Origin: Candidatus Omnitrophota bacterium
GTDB lineage: Bacteria > Hinthialibacterota > Hinthialibacteria > Hinthialibacterales > JAKPRU01
DNA: 7,371 nucleotides
Assembly (NCBI GenBank): GCA_029557025.1
Contig: JAKPRU010001242.1
Location: 1-7,371 of the forward strand
Direction of reading: 5' to 3'
Shown: positions 1 through 5,992 of the stretch, one piece after another
Position numbering within the stretch: position 1 is the stretch's first letter
Layout: every line of letters starts with the position of its first letter
The notes under the pieces: generated by a model
Seen by the model: only the letters and a program-made list of their open reading frames with translations
Told to the model about the DNA's origin: nothing
Database searches by the model: none
Position numbers and translations under genes: made by a program

Positions 1-272
1 GAATTAACACCGGCCTGAGCCAGATTGCGGGCATTGGTTACGGCTTCAAAGGTTTCCCGTTCGTGCTTGGCATAGCCTTTAACCGACTCGACGAGGTTGG
101 GAATGAGGTCATAACGCCGCTTGAGCTGGACATCAATCTGCGCCCAGGCATTCTTGACCTCGACCCGTAGACGAACCAGTCCGTTGTAAATGACAATGAA
201 TGCCACAATCAACACGACAAGAATCACGCCGATTCCCAACAGCACTCCAATTGCCGATACGGATGCCGTCAT
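1..272 (-). CDS. lemA: LemA family membrane protein (5' part; runs off the left edge)
   Basis: Only the first 90 codons are present. Residues 7-30 form one strongly hydrophobic segment, a signal anchor that leaves a short N-terminus. It is followed by the start of the LemA helical domain, with the family pattern W43, Q45, D47, [13 protein letters not shown] (49-61), then [10 protein letters not shown] and a TNARN stretch. LemA proteins are about 180-200 residues, so roughly half is missing. The family is a widespread single-pass membrane protein with a helical-bundle domain of unsettled function. The ATG at 270-272 is preceded by a strong Shine-Dalgarno, GGAAGGAG (plus-strand 282-289), 9 nt upstream and inside the last codons of the preceding gene. 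The two genes are therefore very likely co-transcribed and translationally coupled. In many genomes lemA precedes a TPM-domain or HtpX-like gene; that side is outside this window. Confidence 0.93.
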   Translation of the reverse strand, partial: MTASVSAIGVLLGIGVILVVLIVAFIVIYNGLVRLRVEVKNAWAQIDVQLKRRYDLIPNLVESVKGYAKHERETFEAVTNARNLAQAGVN

Positions 273-276
273 CTGT

Positions 277-678
277 CTATGCTCCTTCCTGATTGGTTTG
301 AATTTCCTGCTGTAGAAGTTCCGACAAGAATCGGGCGACAGCGGCCTCTTCTCCCGAGGCAAAACGACTCACCAGCGCCTGCAATTCGCCGCGATCCAGC
401 CAAAGACCATGCCCACGGCGGCAGCGCTCAAGTTCCACATCCCCCACCTGCACCGTTTGAAGAATCTTGCCGCATCGGGGGCAGGTCCGTTTCGTCTTGC
501 CTTTCGGGGAGGCAGATTCGAGGGCCGCTGACAGGCCGCCCGGCTCCGCACCCGCGCGCTCTGCAATCAACTCCAGTTCCCCTGCATCCAGCCAAATCCC
601 GCCGCAGACCACGCAATAGTCAATCTCCACACCCTCCAATTCCAACACAATAAGCGGTTCCTGACAATGTGGACACAT
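277..678 (-). CDS. tandem zinc-ribbon (zf-TFIIB type) protein
   Basis: A 133-residue soluble protein made of two copies of the zf-TFIIB zinc ribbon. Copy 1 (residues 1-36) has C2-x2-C5 and C22-x2-C25 followed by [11 protein letters not shown]. Copy 2 (residues 64-100) has C66-x2-C69, then C86 and H90 followed by [10 protein letters not shown]. In copy 2 a glycine stands where copy 1 has its fourth cysteine, and the next residue, His90, probably supplies the ligand. A low-complexity Gly/Ala/Ser linker (42-60) joins them, and residues 108-127 look like an amphipathic helix. The motif points to structural zinc binding; no enzymatic role can be read from it, and the biological function is unknown. 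The ATG has a modest upstream purine run (GGCAGGGA). The stop is only 4 bp from the lemA start, so the two probably form an operon. Confidence 0.86.
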   Translation of the reverse strand: MCPHCQEPLIVLELEGVEIDYCVVCGGIWLDAGELELIAERAGAEPGGLSAALESASPKGKTKRTCPRCGKILQTVQVGDVELERCRRGHGLWLDRGELQALVSRFASGEEAAVARFLSELLQQEIQTNQEGA

Positions 679-771
679 ATTCCCTGCCTTTTTTCGATCC
701 CCTTGGGGTAAGAATAAACCACCGATGGGATTTCTTCACGAGAGTAAAACACAAATTCTCACAAGGCCAGA

Positions 772-956
772 TCAGACACTTGTGTCTTGTCCAAGTTTTT
801 CGATCTTCCCGACCCACTCGTTGAAATGGGGACACTTATTCCGAAGAGTGACAAGGCCGATCTTCGCGGCCACAAGCGGGCCTGCCAATCCAGTTTTTGT
901 GGATCAGACAGCAGAAGCGCCTCGAATTCGTGAAGCTGGATGTACGGGATAAAGCG
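772..956 (-). pseudogene. DUF4276 family protein remnant (frameshifted, internally deleted)
   Basis: Two minus-strand pieces in different frames match consecutive conserved blocks of DUF4276 proteins. The first (956 down to about 888) reads RFIPYIQLHEFEALLLSDP and then QKLD, the family's hallmark HEFEALL block. The second (885 down to the TGA at 772-774) reads GPLVAAKIGLVTLRNKCPHF and continues NEWVGKIEKLG to a natural stop, matching the family's C-terminal block. In intact proteins, as I recall them, these blocks are separated by several tens of residues containing an INDxPxTAPSKR-type segment, which is missing here. The remnant therefore has an internal deletion, a frame change at about 885-890 and no N-terminal half. 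DUF4276 proteins are TOPRIM-like and often sit beside AAA ATPases in accessory or defence-like loci, so this may be the stub of such a module. The family assignment is from memory of the motifs. Confidence 0.62.
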
Positions 957-1126
957 TGGAGACTTAATATGCCGGGTGGTCTTGAATCCCTTCCGGGTGA
1001 TCCTTTGTAATCGGTTTCGCATGGGATTCTCCTTGCACGGGCCGGATTCAGGATTTCTCCGATGAGGAGATTCGCCGCCGGCCGAAGAATTTCTGTCCAT
1101 TGTATTGCGAAAATCCCGTTCTTTCC

Positions 1127-1156
1127 CCTCCCCCCTGGAGAAGTGTCGGGGTGAGG
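1127..1156. repeat. imperfect palindromic repeat, REP-like
   Basis: The left arm CCTCCCCCC (1127-1135) and the right arm GGGGTGAGG (1148-1156) pair at 8 of 9 positions around a 12-nt loop. The sequence resembles the dispersed intergenic palindromes of the form CCTCTCCC...GGGGTGAGG found in many proteobacterial and other genomes. Only one copy is in this window, so repetition cannot be shown from the sequence. There is no T-run on either side to support a terminator. Confidence 0.35.
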
Positions 1157-1276
1157 AGCGAGATACCGCCACTTGCCGATCAATCGCCTTGACAGGTTCA
1201 AGAATCGGCCCACCGCAAATTCCTTCGGCACGAGGAGCGAAAAGGGGTTACGACTTCGCCGTGCGGGGATAAGCGA

Positions 1277-1282
1277 TATAAT
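1277..1282 (+). promoter_or_regulatory. candidate -10 box for the kinase-regulator operon
   Basis: A perfect TATAAT lies 66 bp upstream of the ATG at 1349, in an AT-rich pocket (GCGATATAATCTTATCAG) within otherwise GC-rich DNA. The best partner -35 is poor: TTCGCC at 1255-1260 with a 16-bp spacer, matching 3 of 6 consensus bases. Transcription from here would start near 1289. That gives a leader of about 60 nt to the ATG, or only about 12 nt to the alternative GTG at 1301. Confidence 0.4.
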
Positions 1283-1348
1283 CTTATCAGATCATTCCAA
1301 GTGCGGGGCAGAGAATTGCCGAAATCTGAAATCCATCCGGACTCCGTC

Positions 1349-2518
1349 ATGGACGGTCCGTCGAACTTTCCAGTGCCGCTGGACCCCGTTGCACGCTTCG
1401 TGTTTGACGAATCGTCGGATGCCATTCTGTGCATTGACCTGCAGGATCGAATTATTTATTGGAATCGGGGTGCGGAAGAACTCTTCGGATACACGGAGGA
1501 AGAGGTTCTGGGTCACAATTTCTCACTCCTGGTTCCAGGCCCAGCCGAGCGGGAAGAACTGAAAGAAATCGCGACTCGAACGAAGTTGGGTCTGGTCCGC
1601 CGATATGAAACGCAGCGGATCACCAAGGACGGGCGACGCCTGACCATCCAGTTGACCCGCACTATCCTCCAGGGCCCGGGTGGAAATCCCATCGGCTTTG
1701 CGGCCCTGGTCCGCGATGTCACACCCATCAAGGAACTCACTGCCCAAGTCGCCAAAATGGAACGCCTGAGCGCCATGACGAAAATCACCGCCAGCGTCGC
1801 CCATGAGATTCGAACCCCCTTGAGCGTGCTTGGCCTGACATCGGACATGCTGCATGATGCCATCAAAAGAATCCTCGCCGCACCCGACAGCGACACAACC
1901 CAGCAAGAGGCGTGCAAAATCCGCACACTCGCTGATGACACTCGGAAAGAAATCATCCGGTTGAACGAAATTGTCGACCATTACCTGTTTCTGGCGCGGA
2001 TTCGTGTGCCGCAGCGCACAGAGACGGATCTAAACGTGTTCATCACGGAAATCGCCTCGGATTTGCGCCGAAAAGTCAGCGGCAGGCCGGTTGAATTTCT
2101 GTACCATCCCTCTCTATTGTCCTGTTCTGTGAATCTGGATACCGCCCAGATTCGTCATCTCTTCTATAACCTTTTGTCCAATGCCCTGGATGCCATGCCC
2201 ACCGGGGGAACAATTACGCTGGAAACGCAATACCGCAACGGGCAAATGGAAATTCGCTTTTCCGACACCGGAACCGGGATTGCCCCGGAACTTGCGGAAG
2301 TCATCTTTGAGCCGTTCGAGACCTCAAAACCCACAGGCTCCGGTCTGGGGCTGTATATTGTTAGAGAAGTGGTTTCGGCCCACGGAGGCGAGGTTCAAAT
2401 TGAGAGTATCCCCGGCCAGGGAACCACGGTTATCGTTGTTATTCCCGCGAGCGGATTTTACGGAACAGAAAAAAACTCTTCGGGGGAGAATCTCACAGGA
2501 TCGGAGAACAATGGCTGA
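1349..2518 (+). CDS. soluble PAS-domain sensor histidine kinase
   Basis: A 389-residue kinase from the ATG at 1349. Residues about 12-124 form a PAS sensor domain (DAILCIDLQDRIIYWN, then GYTEEEVLGHNF, ending in the typical RDVTPIKEL linker). The HisKA dimerisation domain follows with the H-box ASVAHEIRTPL, His152 being the phosphorylated residue. The HATPase domain has the N-box NLLSNALDA (274-282), the F-region FEPFETSK (320-327), the G1 box DTGTGI (306-311) and the G2 box GSGLGL (330-335). There is no signal peptide or membrane segment, so it senses something cytoplasmic; the ligand is not evident. An in-frame GTG at 1301 would add 16 residues. Neither start has a clear Shine-Dalgarno, and I preferred the ATG. 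The 3' end overlaps the response-regulator gene by 8 bp, so the two are an obligate pair. The short tail after residue 368 is polar and unconserved-looking. Confidence 0.93.
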   Translation: MDGPSNFPVPLDPVARFVFDESSDAILCIDLQDRIIYWNRGAEELFGYTEEEVLGHNFSLLVPGPAEREELKEIATRTKLGLVRRYETQRITKDGRRLTIQLTRTILQGPGGNPIGFAALVRDVTPIKELTAQVAKMERLSAMTKITASVAHEIRTPLSVLGLTSDMLHDAIKRILAAPDSDTTQQEACKIRTLADDTRKEIIRLNEIVDHYLFLARIRVPQRTETDLNVFITEIASDLRRKVSGRPVEFLYHPSLLSCSVNLDTAQIRHLFYNLLSNALDAMPTGGTITLETQYRNGQMEIRFSDTGTGIAPELAEVIFEPFETSKPTGSGLGLYIVREVVSAHGGEVQIESIPGQGTTVIVVIPASGFYGTEKNSSGENLTGSENNG

Positions 2519-3932
2519 GCGGTGCATTTTAATTGTCGATGATGATGAGACGATGGTTTCGACCATCGCCCGCGTCGTATCCCAGGATGGGCATCGCGCT
2601 GTCACCGCACTGTCGGGCCATGAGGGGCTTCGGAAAGTGGCGGATTGCGCCCCCGATCTGGTCATTACGGATCTCGTAATGCCCGGAATGGATGGAATCT
2701 CGTTCGTAAGAGGTCTGAAGGCGATCGACCCGGCCCTGCCGGTCATTATGATTACAGGGCACGGTTCCATCGACAGCGCCGTGGAGGCCATGCGGGAAGG
2801 CGCTTTCCACTATCTGACCAAACCGATCAGCATGAGAGACCTGCTCCTCTATATCTCCAAGGCCCTGGAAAGCCGGGAAGCGCTCGCAGAGAACCGTTAT
2901 TTACGGGAACAGCTGGAAAAACGATATCGACACGAAACGATCATCGGTCGCAGTCGAGCGATGCGTGAAGTGATGGACCATGTGGAGCAGGTGGCGCCCA
3001 GTACGGCGACCGTCCTCATTACGGGCGATACGGGAACAGGCAAGGAATTGGTCGCCGAGGCCATTCACTTCCTCAGCCCCCGGGCCGGGAGACCCCTGAT
3101 AAAGGTGAACTGCGGGGCGCTGCCGGACACGCTGGTGGAATCGGAACTGTTCGGGCATGTGCGGGGAGCATTTACAGGCGCACATCGCGATCGGCAGGGA
3201 CGGTTCGAGGCGGCGGACACGGGAACCATTTTTCTGGATGAAATCGGGGCGATGAGCCCGGCAGCCCAAGTTCGATTGCTTCGCGTACTTCAGGAGGGAG
3301 AATTCGAACGGGTCGGCGGAACCGCTCCCGTCAAGGTCAATGTCCGTGTTGTCGCGGCTACCAATCAGCCTCTTGAAAAAGCGGTCGAGGAACGCACATT
3401 CCGGGAGGATCTCTTTTACCGAATCAAGGTGTTTCATATCCATTTGCCCACATTGCAGGAACGGCGCGAGGATATCACCCTGCTGGCGCACTATTTTATG
3501 AACAAGTACGCCAAACGCAATAAGAAACGCCTGGTCGGATTCGGAGAAAAAGCAATGCAGATTCTGGAATCCCATTCCTGGCCGGGAAACGTGCGGGAAC
3601 TGGAAAACGCTATTGAGTACGCCGTCGTGGTGGCGCGCGGAGACCGTATCACGGTCTCGGACCTCCCGCGCGATCTGCGGCCTGCCCGGGAACCGGATGA
3701 CCGGATTGTCTTGCCGGTCGGCATTTCCGCCGCCGAGGCGGAAGGAATCTTAATCCGCCGGACACTGGATGTGACACGGGGGGACAAAGAATCCGCCGCC
3801 GCCATGCTGGGATTCAGCCTCCGCACCCTCTATCGAAAGATCAGGGAACACAACATTCCGCTGGATCGGGGGGATAAAAGCTATATCGCCCCGCCCCTGC
3901 CCCCTGATCCCCTATTGCCGGACACACTCTGA
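2511..3932 (+). CDS. NtrC-family sigma-54-dependent response regulator
   Basis: A 473-residue activator in three domains. The receiver (about 4-120) has the acidic pocket D10-D11-D12, phospho-acceptor Asp54 (in ITDLVMPG), T82 and K104. The sigma-54 AAA+ domain (about 143-372) has Walker A GDTGTGKE (172-179), the sigma-54 contact loop GAFTGA (219-224), Walker B TIFLDEIG (239-246) and the arginine-finger region FREDLFYRI (297-305). A Fis-type helix-turn-helix lies at about 420-446 (KESAAAMLGFSLRTLYRKI). All catalytic elements look intact, so it should hydrolyse ATP and open sigma-54 promoters when phosphorylated by the adjacent kinase. The ATG at 2511 has GGAG 4 nt upstream and overlaps the kinase stop. 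After the HTH there is an unusual proline-rich tail (459-471). Its closest named relatives are AtoC/ZraR/NtrC-type proteins, but target genes cannot be named from motifs. The adjacent etf operon is the natural suspect. Confidence 0.95.
   Translation: MAERCILIVDDDETMVSTIARVVSQDGHRAVTALSGHEGLRKVADCAPDLVITDLVMPGMDGISFVRGLKAIDPALPVIMITGHGSIDSAVEAMREGAFHYLTKPISMRDLLLYISKALESREALAENRYLREQLEKRYRHETIIGRSRAMREVMDHVEQVAPSTATVLITGDTGTGKELVAEAIHFLSPRAGRPLIKVNCGALPDTLVESELFGHVRGAFTGAHRDRQGRFEAADTGTIFLDEIGAMSPAAQVRLLRVLQEGEFERVGGTAPVKVNVRVVAATNQPLEKAVEERTFREDLFYRIKVFHIHLPTLQERREDITLLAHYFMNKYAKRNKKRLVGFGEKAMQILESHSWPGNVRELENAIEYAVVVARGDRITVSDLPRDLRPAREPDDRIVLPVGISAAEAEGILIRRTLDVTRGDKESAAAMLGFSLRTLYRKIREHNIPLDRGDKSYIAPPLPPDPLLPDTL
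3863..3910 (+). other. inverted repeat in the 3' end of the regulator gene, followed by a C-rich stretch
   Basis: GGATCGGGGGG (3863-3873) and CCCCCTGATCC (3900-3910) pair at 10 of 11 positions around a 26-nt loop. The downstream half is part of a C-rich, G-poor run reaching about 3945. There is no T-tract, so this is not a standard intrinsic terminator. A role in Rho-dependent termination or mRNA 3'-end protection is possible but unproven, because the region also codes for the regulator's tail. Confidence 0.25.
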
Positions 3933-3951
3933 CACCCCTCCTGAAGATGGA

Positions 3952-3979
3952 ACAAGTCTTTGGACCGGACAGGTCTTTG
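3952..3979 (+). repeat. 11-bp direct repeat in the etfB promoter region
   Basis: ACAAGTCTTTG (3952-3962) and ACAGGTCTTTG (3969-3979) match at 10 of 11 bases, with starts 17 bp apart. The second copy runs into the promoter core. Tandem sites like this can be operator half-sites for a transcription factor. A short inverted repeat, GACC-N5-GGTC (3963-3975), lies between and within the copies. The binding protein is unknown. Confidence 0.4.
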
Positions 3980-3986
3980 CTATACT
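3966..3986 (+). promoter_or_regulatory. candidate etfBA-acd promoter: sigma-54-like -24/-12 overlapping an extended -10
   Basis: Two promoter readings overlap. For sigma-54, CGGACA-N5-TTGCT (3966-3981) has the essential GG (3967-3968) and GC (3979-3980) exactly 12 bp apart and a perfect TTGCW -12 element, but its -24 box keeps little beyond the GG. For the housekeeping sigma factor, TGC-TATACT (3978-3986) is an extended -10 (TGN plus TATACT); upstream TTGGAC (3960-3965) is a weak -35 with a short 15-bp spacer. Start sites would fall near 3992-3993, about 30 nt before the etfB start codon. The activator gene just upstream makes the sigma-54 reading attractive; the extended -10 is the safer match. 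Confidence 0.45.
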
Positions 3987-3995
3987 CACCGTCTG

Positions 3996-4006
3996 TTGTT
4001 TAACAA
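3996..4006. promoter_or_regulatory. small palindrome in the etfB leader
   Basis: TTGTT-T-AACAA is a perfect 5-bp inverted repeat around one base. It lies just after the predicted transcription start and against the AAAGGCAGG Shine-Dalgarno region (4005-4013). Its position would suit a repressor operator. It is short enough to be chance. Confidence 0.2.
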
Positions 4007-4023
4007 AGGCAGGCATAAACATT

Positions 4024-4932
4024 GTGAGTTTGAATCTGATTGTACTCGCCAAACAGGTGCCGGATACGAAAAATGTAACCGGCGAAACAATGAAAGAGGA
4101 CGGCACGGTTAACCGGCAGGCCCTGCCGGCAATTTTTAACCCGGACGACCTGTGCGCTTTGGAACTGGCCCTGAGCGTTCGGGACCTTTACGGGGGCACA
4201 GTGACTATTATGAGCATGGGACCTCCCCGCGCGATGGAGATCCTTCGGGATGCCCTGTGTCGCGGAGCCGACCGGGCCATTCTCCTCAGCGATAGACTAT
4301 TCGCCGCCGCCGATACACTGGCGACGTCTTATACACTCGCCAAGGCCATTAGAAAACTGGGTATGCCGGATATCGTTTTCTGCGGACGGCAGGCCATTGA
4401 CGGCGATACCGCCCAGGTCGGCCCGCAGGTTGCGGAAAAGCTTCATATTCCACAGGCCACGTATGTCAAGGAAGCGCGCCTGGAAGACGGACATTTGCGC
4501 GTAACAAAGGATGTCGAGAACGGCTACGAAATTCTTCGAATTCCCATGCCTGCGCTCTTGACCGTCACAGCGGGCATTCAGCCCCGTCCCCCGGCGGTCA
4601 AACGTCTCCTGAAATACAAACGTGTGAAAACAATTTTTGACTTGCAATCGGAACTGAAAGAAAAATACCCCGATCTTTCTAAAGAAGAATTGGACAGAAA
4701 GGTTGAGGAAGAGACCCGTGCGTTAGCCGAACGGGACCTGCTCATCCCCGTGTGGACAGCGGAGGACATCGGCGCACACCCGGAGCGGATCGGTCTCAAA
4801 GGTTCCCCGACTCGTGTCAAAAAGGTGGAGGGAGTTATCCTGCGCGGCGGAGAAAGCAAGATCATTCCTGCAACCGAGGCGGGGATTGCCTCCCTGGTTC
4901 AGGAACTGAAAGCGGGTCATATCCTCAGCTGA
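4024..4932 (+). CDS. etfB: electron-transfer flavoprotein beta subunit, with insertion
   Basis: EtfB is the small ETF subunit that carries electrons from acyl-CoA dehydrogenases together with EtfA. The N-terminus LIVLAKQVPDT is canonical. The nucleotide-binding signature GRQAIDGDTAQVGPQVAEKL covers residues 121-140, and the family C-terminal segment IPVWTAEDIG...GLKGSPTRV spans 241-265. The DGDTAQVGP form resembles ETFs of anaerobes, including flavin-bifurcating ones, rather than the DDDCNQTG form of mitochondrial AMP-binding EtfB. That is suggestive only. At 302 residues it is about 40-50 longer than usual; the excess is a charged, helix-prone insertion at about 203-240 (DLQSELKEKYPDLSKEELDR). 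The start is a GTG with AAAGGCAGG about 10 nt upstream. It is 13 bp from etfA and heads the etfBA-dehydrogenase operon. Confidence 0.96.
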   Translation: MSLNLIVLAKQVPDTKNVTGETMKEDGTVNRQALPAIFNPDDLCALELALSVRDLYGGTVTIMSMGPPRAMEILRDALCRGADRAILLSDRLFAAADTLATSYTLAKAIRKLGMPDIVFCGRQAIDGDTAQVGPQVAEKLHIPQATYVKEARLEDGHLRVTKDVENGYEILRIPMPALLTVTAGIQPRPPAVKRLLKYKRVKTIFDLQSELKEKYPDLSKEELDRKVEEETRALAERDLLIPVWTAEDIGAHPERIGLKGSPTRVKKVEGVILRGGESKIIPATEAGIASLVQELKAGHILS

Positions 4933-4945
4933 GTTTGAAAGAATT

Positions 4946-5959
4946 ATGGCGGAAAACGAAGTCTGGATTTTTGCGGAACAGGAAGACGGCGTTCTGAACA
5001 GTGTTGCGCTCGAACTGACCGGCAAAGCGCGTCAACTTGCGGATGAACTCCGTACGAAAGTGGGCGCGGTGCTGCTCGGTTACCATTGCGAAGCGCTCGC
5101 GAAAGAGTTAGCCGCTCACGGCGCGGACTCCATTTACCTCGCCGATCATCCGGCGCTCCGGTATTACCGGACGCTGCCTTATGCAAGGGTGATTTGCGAT
5201 CTGGTCCGGGAACACAAGCCGCAAATTGTGATTTACGGAGCAACGGTAGTCGGACGGGACCTTGCGCCCCGAATCGCTTCCGAACTGTGGACCGGTCTCA
5301 CCGCTGATTGTACCGATCTTCAGATCGGCGATTACGACGATCCGTTCACCTCGCGGCATCACGATCAAATCCTCTACCAGATTCGTCCTGCGTTCGGTGG
5401 GAATGTCATTGCTACCATTGTCGGGCCAAACCACCGTCCCCAAATGGCTACCGTTCGGGAAGGTGTGATGAAATTGACTCCGGCGGACAATCATCGTCTG
5501 TTTCAGACGATTCCCGTAACTACGAGAATTACCGATGCCGAGGAAGTAGTCGAGATCATCGAACGGCATCGTACAGAGCGTGAGGTCGATCTCCGCAAGG
5601 CGCAGATTATCGTATCGGGCGGAGCCGGAGTGGGCAGCAAGGAAGGATTCGATCTGCTGAGAGAACTGGCGAATGTACTCGGCGGCGCGGTGGGTGCCAG
5701 CCGTGCGGCGGTGGATGCCGGTTACATTTCCAAAGCTCACCAGGTAGGCCAGACCGGCACGACCGTGCGACCGAGGCTGTATATCGCTTGTGGAATCAGC
5801 GGCGCCGTGCAGCATCGGGCCGGAATGCAGGAATCCTCAAAAATTATTGCGATCAACACCAACCCGGATGCCCCCATCCTGAGCATGGCTCATTACGCGA
5901 TCATCGGCGACCTCAACCAGGTGATTCCCATGATGATTCGGGCGTACCGGGGACACTGA
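4946..5959 (+). CDS. etfA: electron-transfer flavoprotein alpha subunit
   Basis: EtfA is the FAD-binding partner of EtfB. The N-terminal domain (1 to about 190) carries YGATVVGRDLAPRIASEL (97-114), typical of the family. The C-terminal FAD domain (about 215-337) shows SGGAGVGSKEGFDL (224-237), the GASRAAVDAG block (250-259) with Arg253, the QVGQTG loop (266-271), CGISGAVQH (282-290) and the NTNPDAPI end (304-311). Its 337 residues fall within the family range, with no N-terminal ferredoxin extension. The ATG at 4946 has a weak GAAAG upstream and lies 13 bp after etfB, as expected for equimolar subunits. Electrons would come from the dehydrogenase encoded next. The final acceptor (ETF-quinone oxidoreductase or an Fe-S oxidoreductase) is not in this window. 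Confidence 0.97.
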   Translation: MAENEVWIFAEQEDGVLNSVALELTGKARQLADELRTKVGAVLLGYHCEALAKELAAHGADSIYLADHPALRYYRTLPYARVICDLVREHKPQIVIYGATVVGRDLAPRIASELWTGLTADCTDLQIGDYDDPFTSRHHDQILYQIRPAFGGNVIATIVGPNHRPQMATVREGVMKLTPADNHRLFQTIPVTTRITDAEEVVEIIERHRTEREVDLRKAQIIVSGGAGVGSKEGFDLLRELANVLGGAVGASRAAVDAGYISKAHQVGQTGTTVRPRLYIACGISGAVQHRAGMQESSKIIAINTNPDAPILSMAHYAIIGDLNQVIPMMIRAYRGH

Positions 5960-5992
5960 CAGACTGTTTTTCAGCAACAGGAATCCATTGTT

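Larger units (their letters stand above)
679..1348. other. long intergenic stretch without an intact gene
   Basis: About 670 bp lie between the divergently transcribed zinc-ribbon and kinase genes. Open frames here are short, overlap on both strands and lack recognisable start signals. The identifiable contents are the DUF4276 relic at about 772-956 on the minus strand, a palindromic repeat at 1127-1156 and a TATAAT box at 1277-1282. The stretches 960-1120 and 1157-1250 show nothing I can name. The region reads as decayed accessory DNA plus the kinase promoter. Confidence 0.6.

Noticed and set aside
279..653. Plus-strand open frame opposite the zinc-ribbon gene
   Set aside because: The proline/arginine-rich product with no motif is the antisense shadow of the tandem zinc-ribbon gene.
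960..1120. Possible coding piece on the plus strand (QDFSDEEIRRRPKNFCPLYC)
   Set aside because: It has a protein-like look but I recognise no family, there is no start signal, and the frame runs into the palindromic repeat.
836..1231. Minus-strand open frame of 131 codons in the intergenic region
   Set aside because: No recognisable domain or start signal. It crosses the palindrome and the DUF4276 relic in the wrong frame.
2181..2510. In-frame 5' extension of the regulator frame, overlapping the kinase gene
   Set aside because: The receiver domain begins exactly at the ATG at 2511, which has a GGAG site. The extension is the out-of-frame reading of the kinase HATPase domain.
3640..3658. Perfect 7-bp inverted repeat GAGACCG-TATCA-CGGTCTC
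   Set aside because: It lies inside the regulator coding region between the AAA+ and HTH domains, with no T-run or promoter nearby; coding constraint or chance is enough.
5313..5328. Inverted repeat CCGATCT-TC-AGATCGG
   Set aside because: It lies in the middle of etfA with an ordinary protein reading, and nothing supports a regulatory role.
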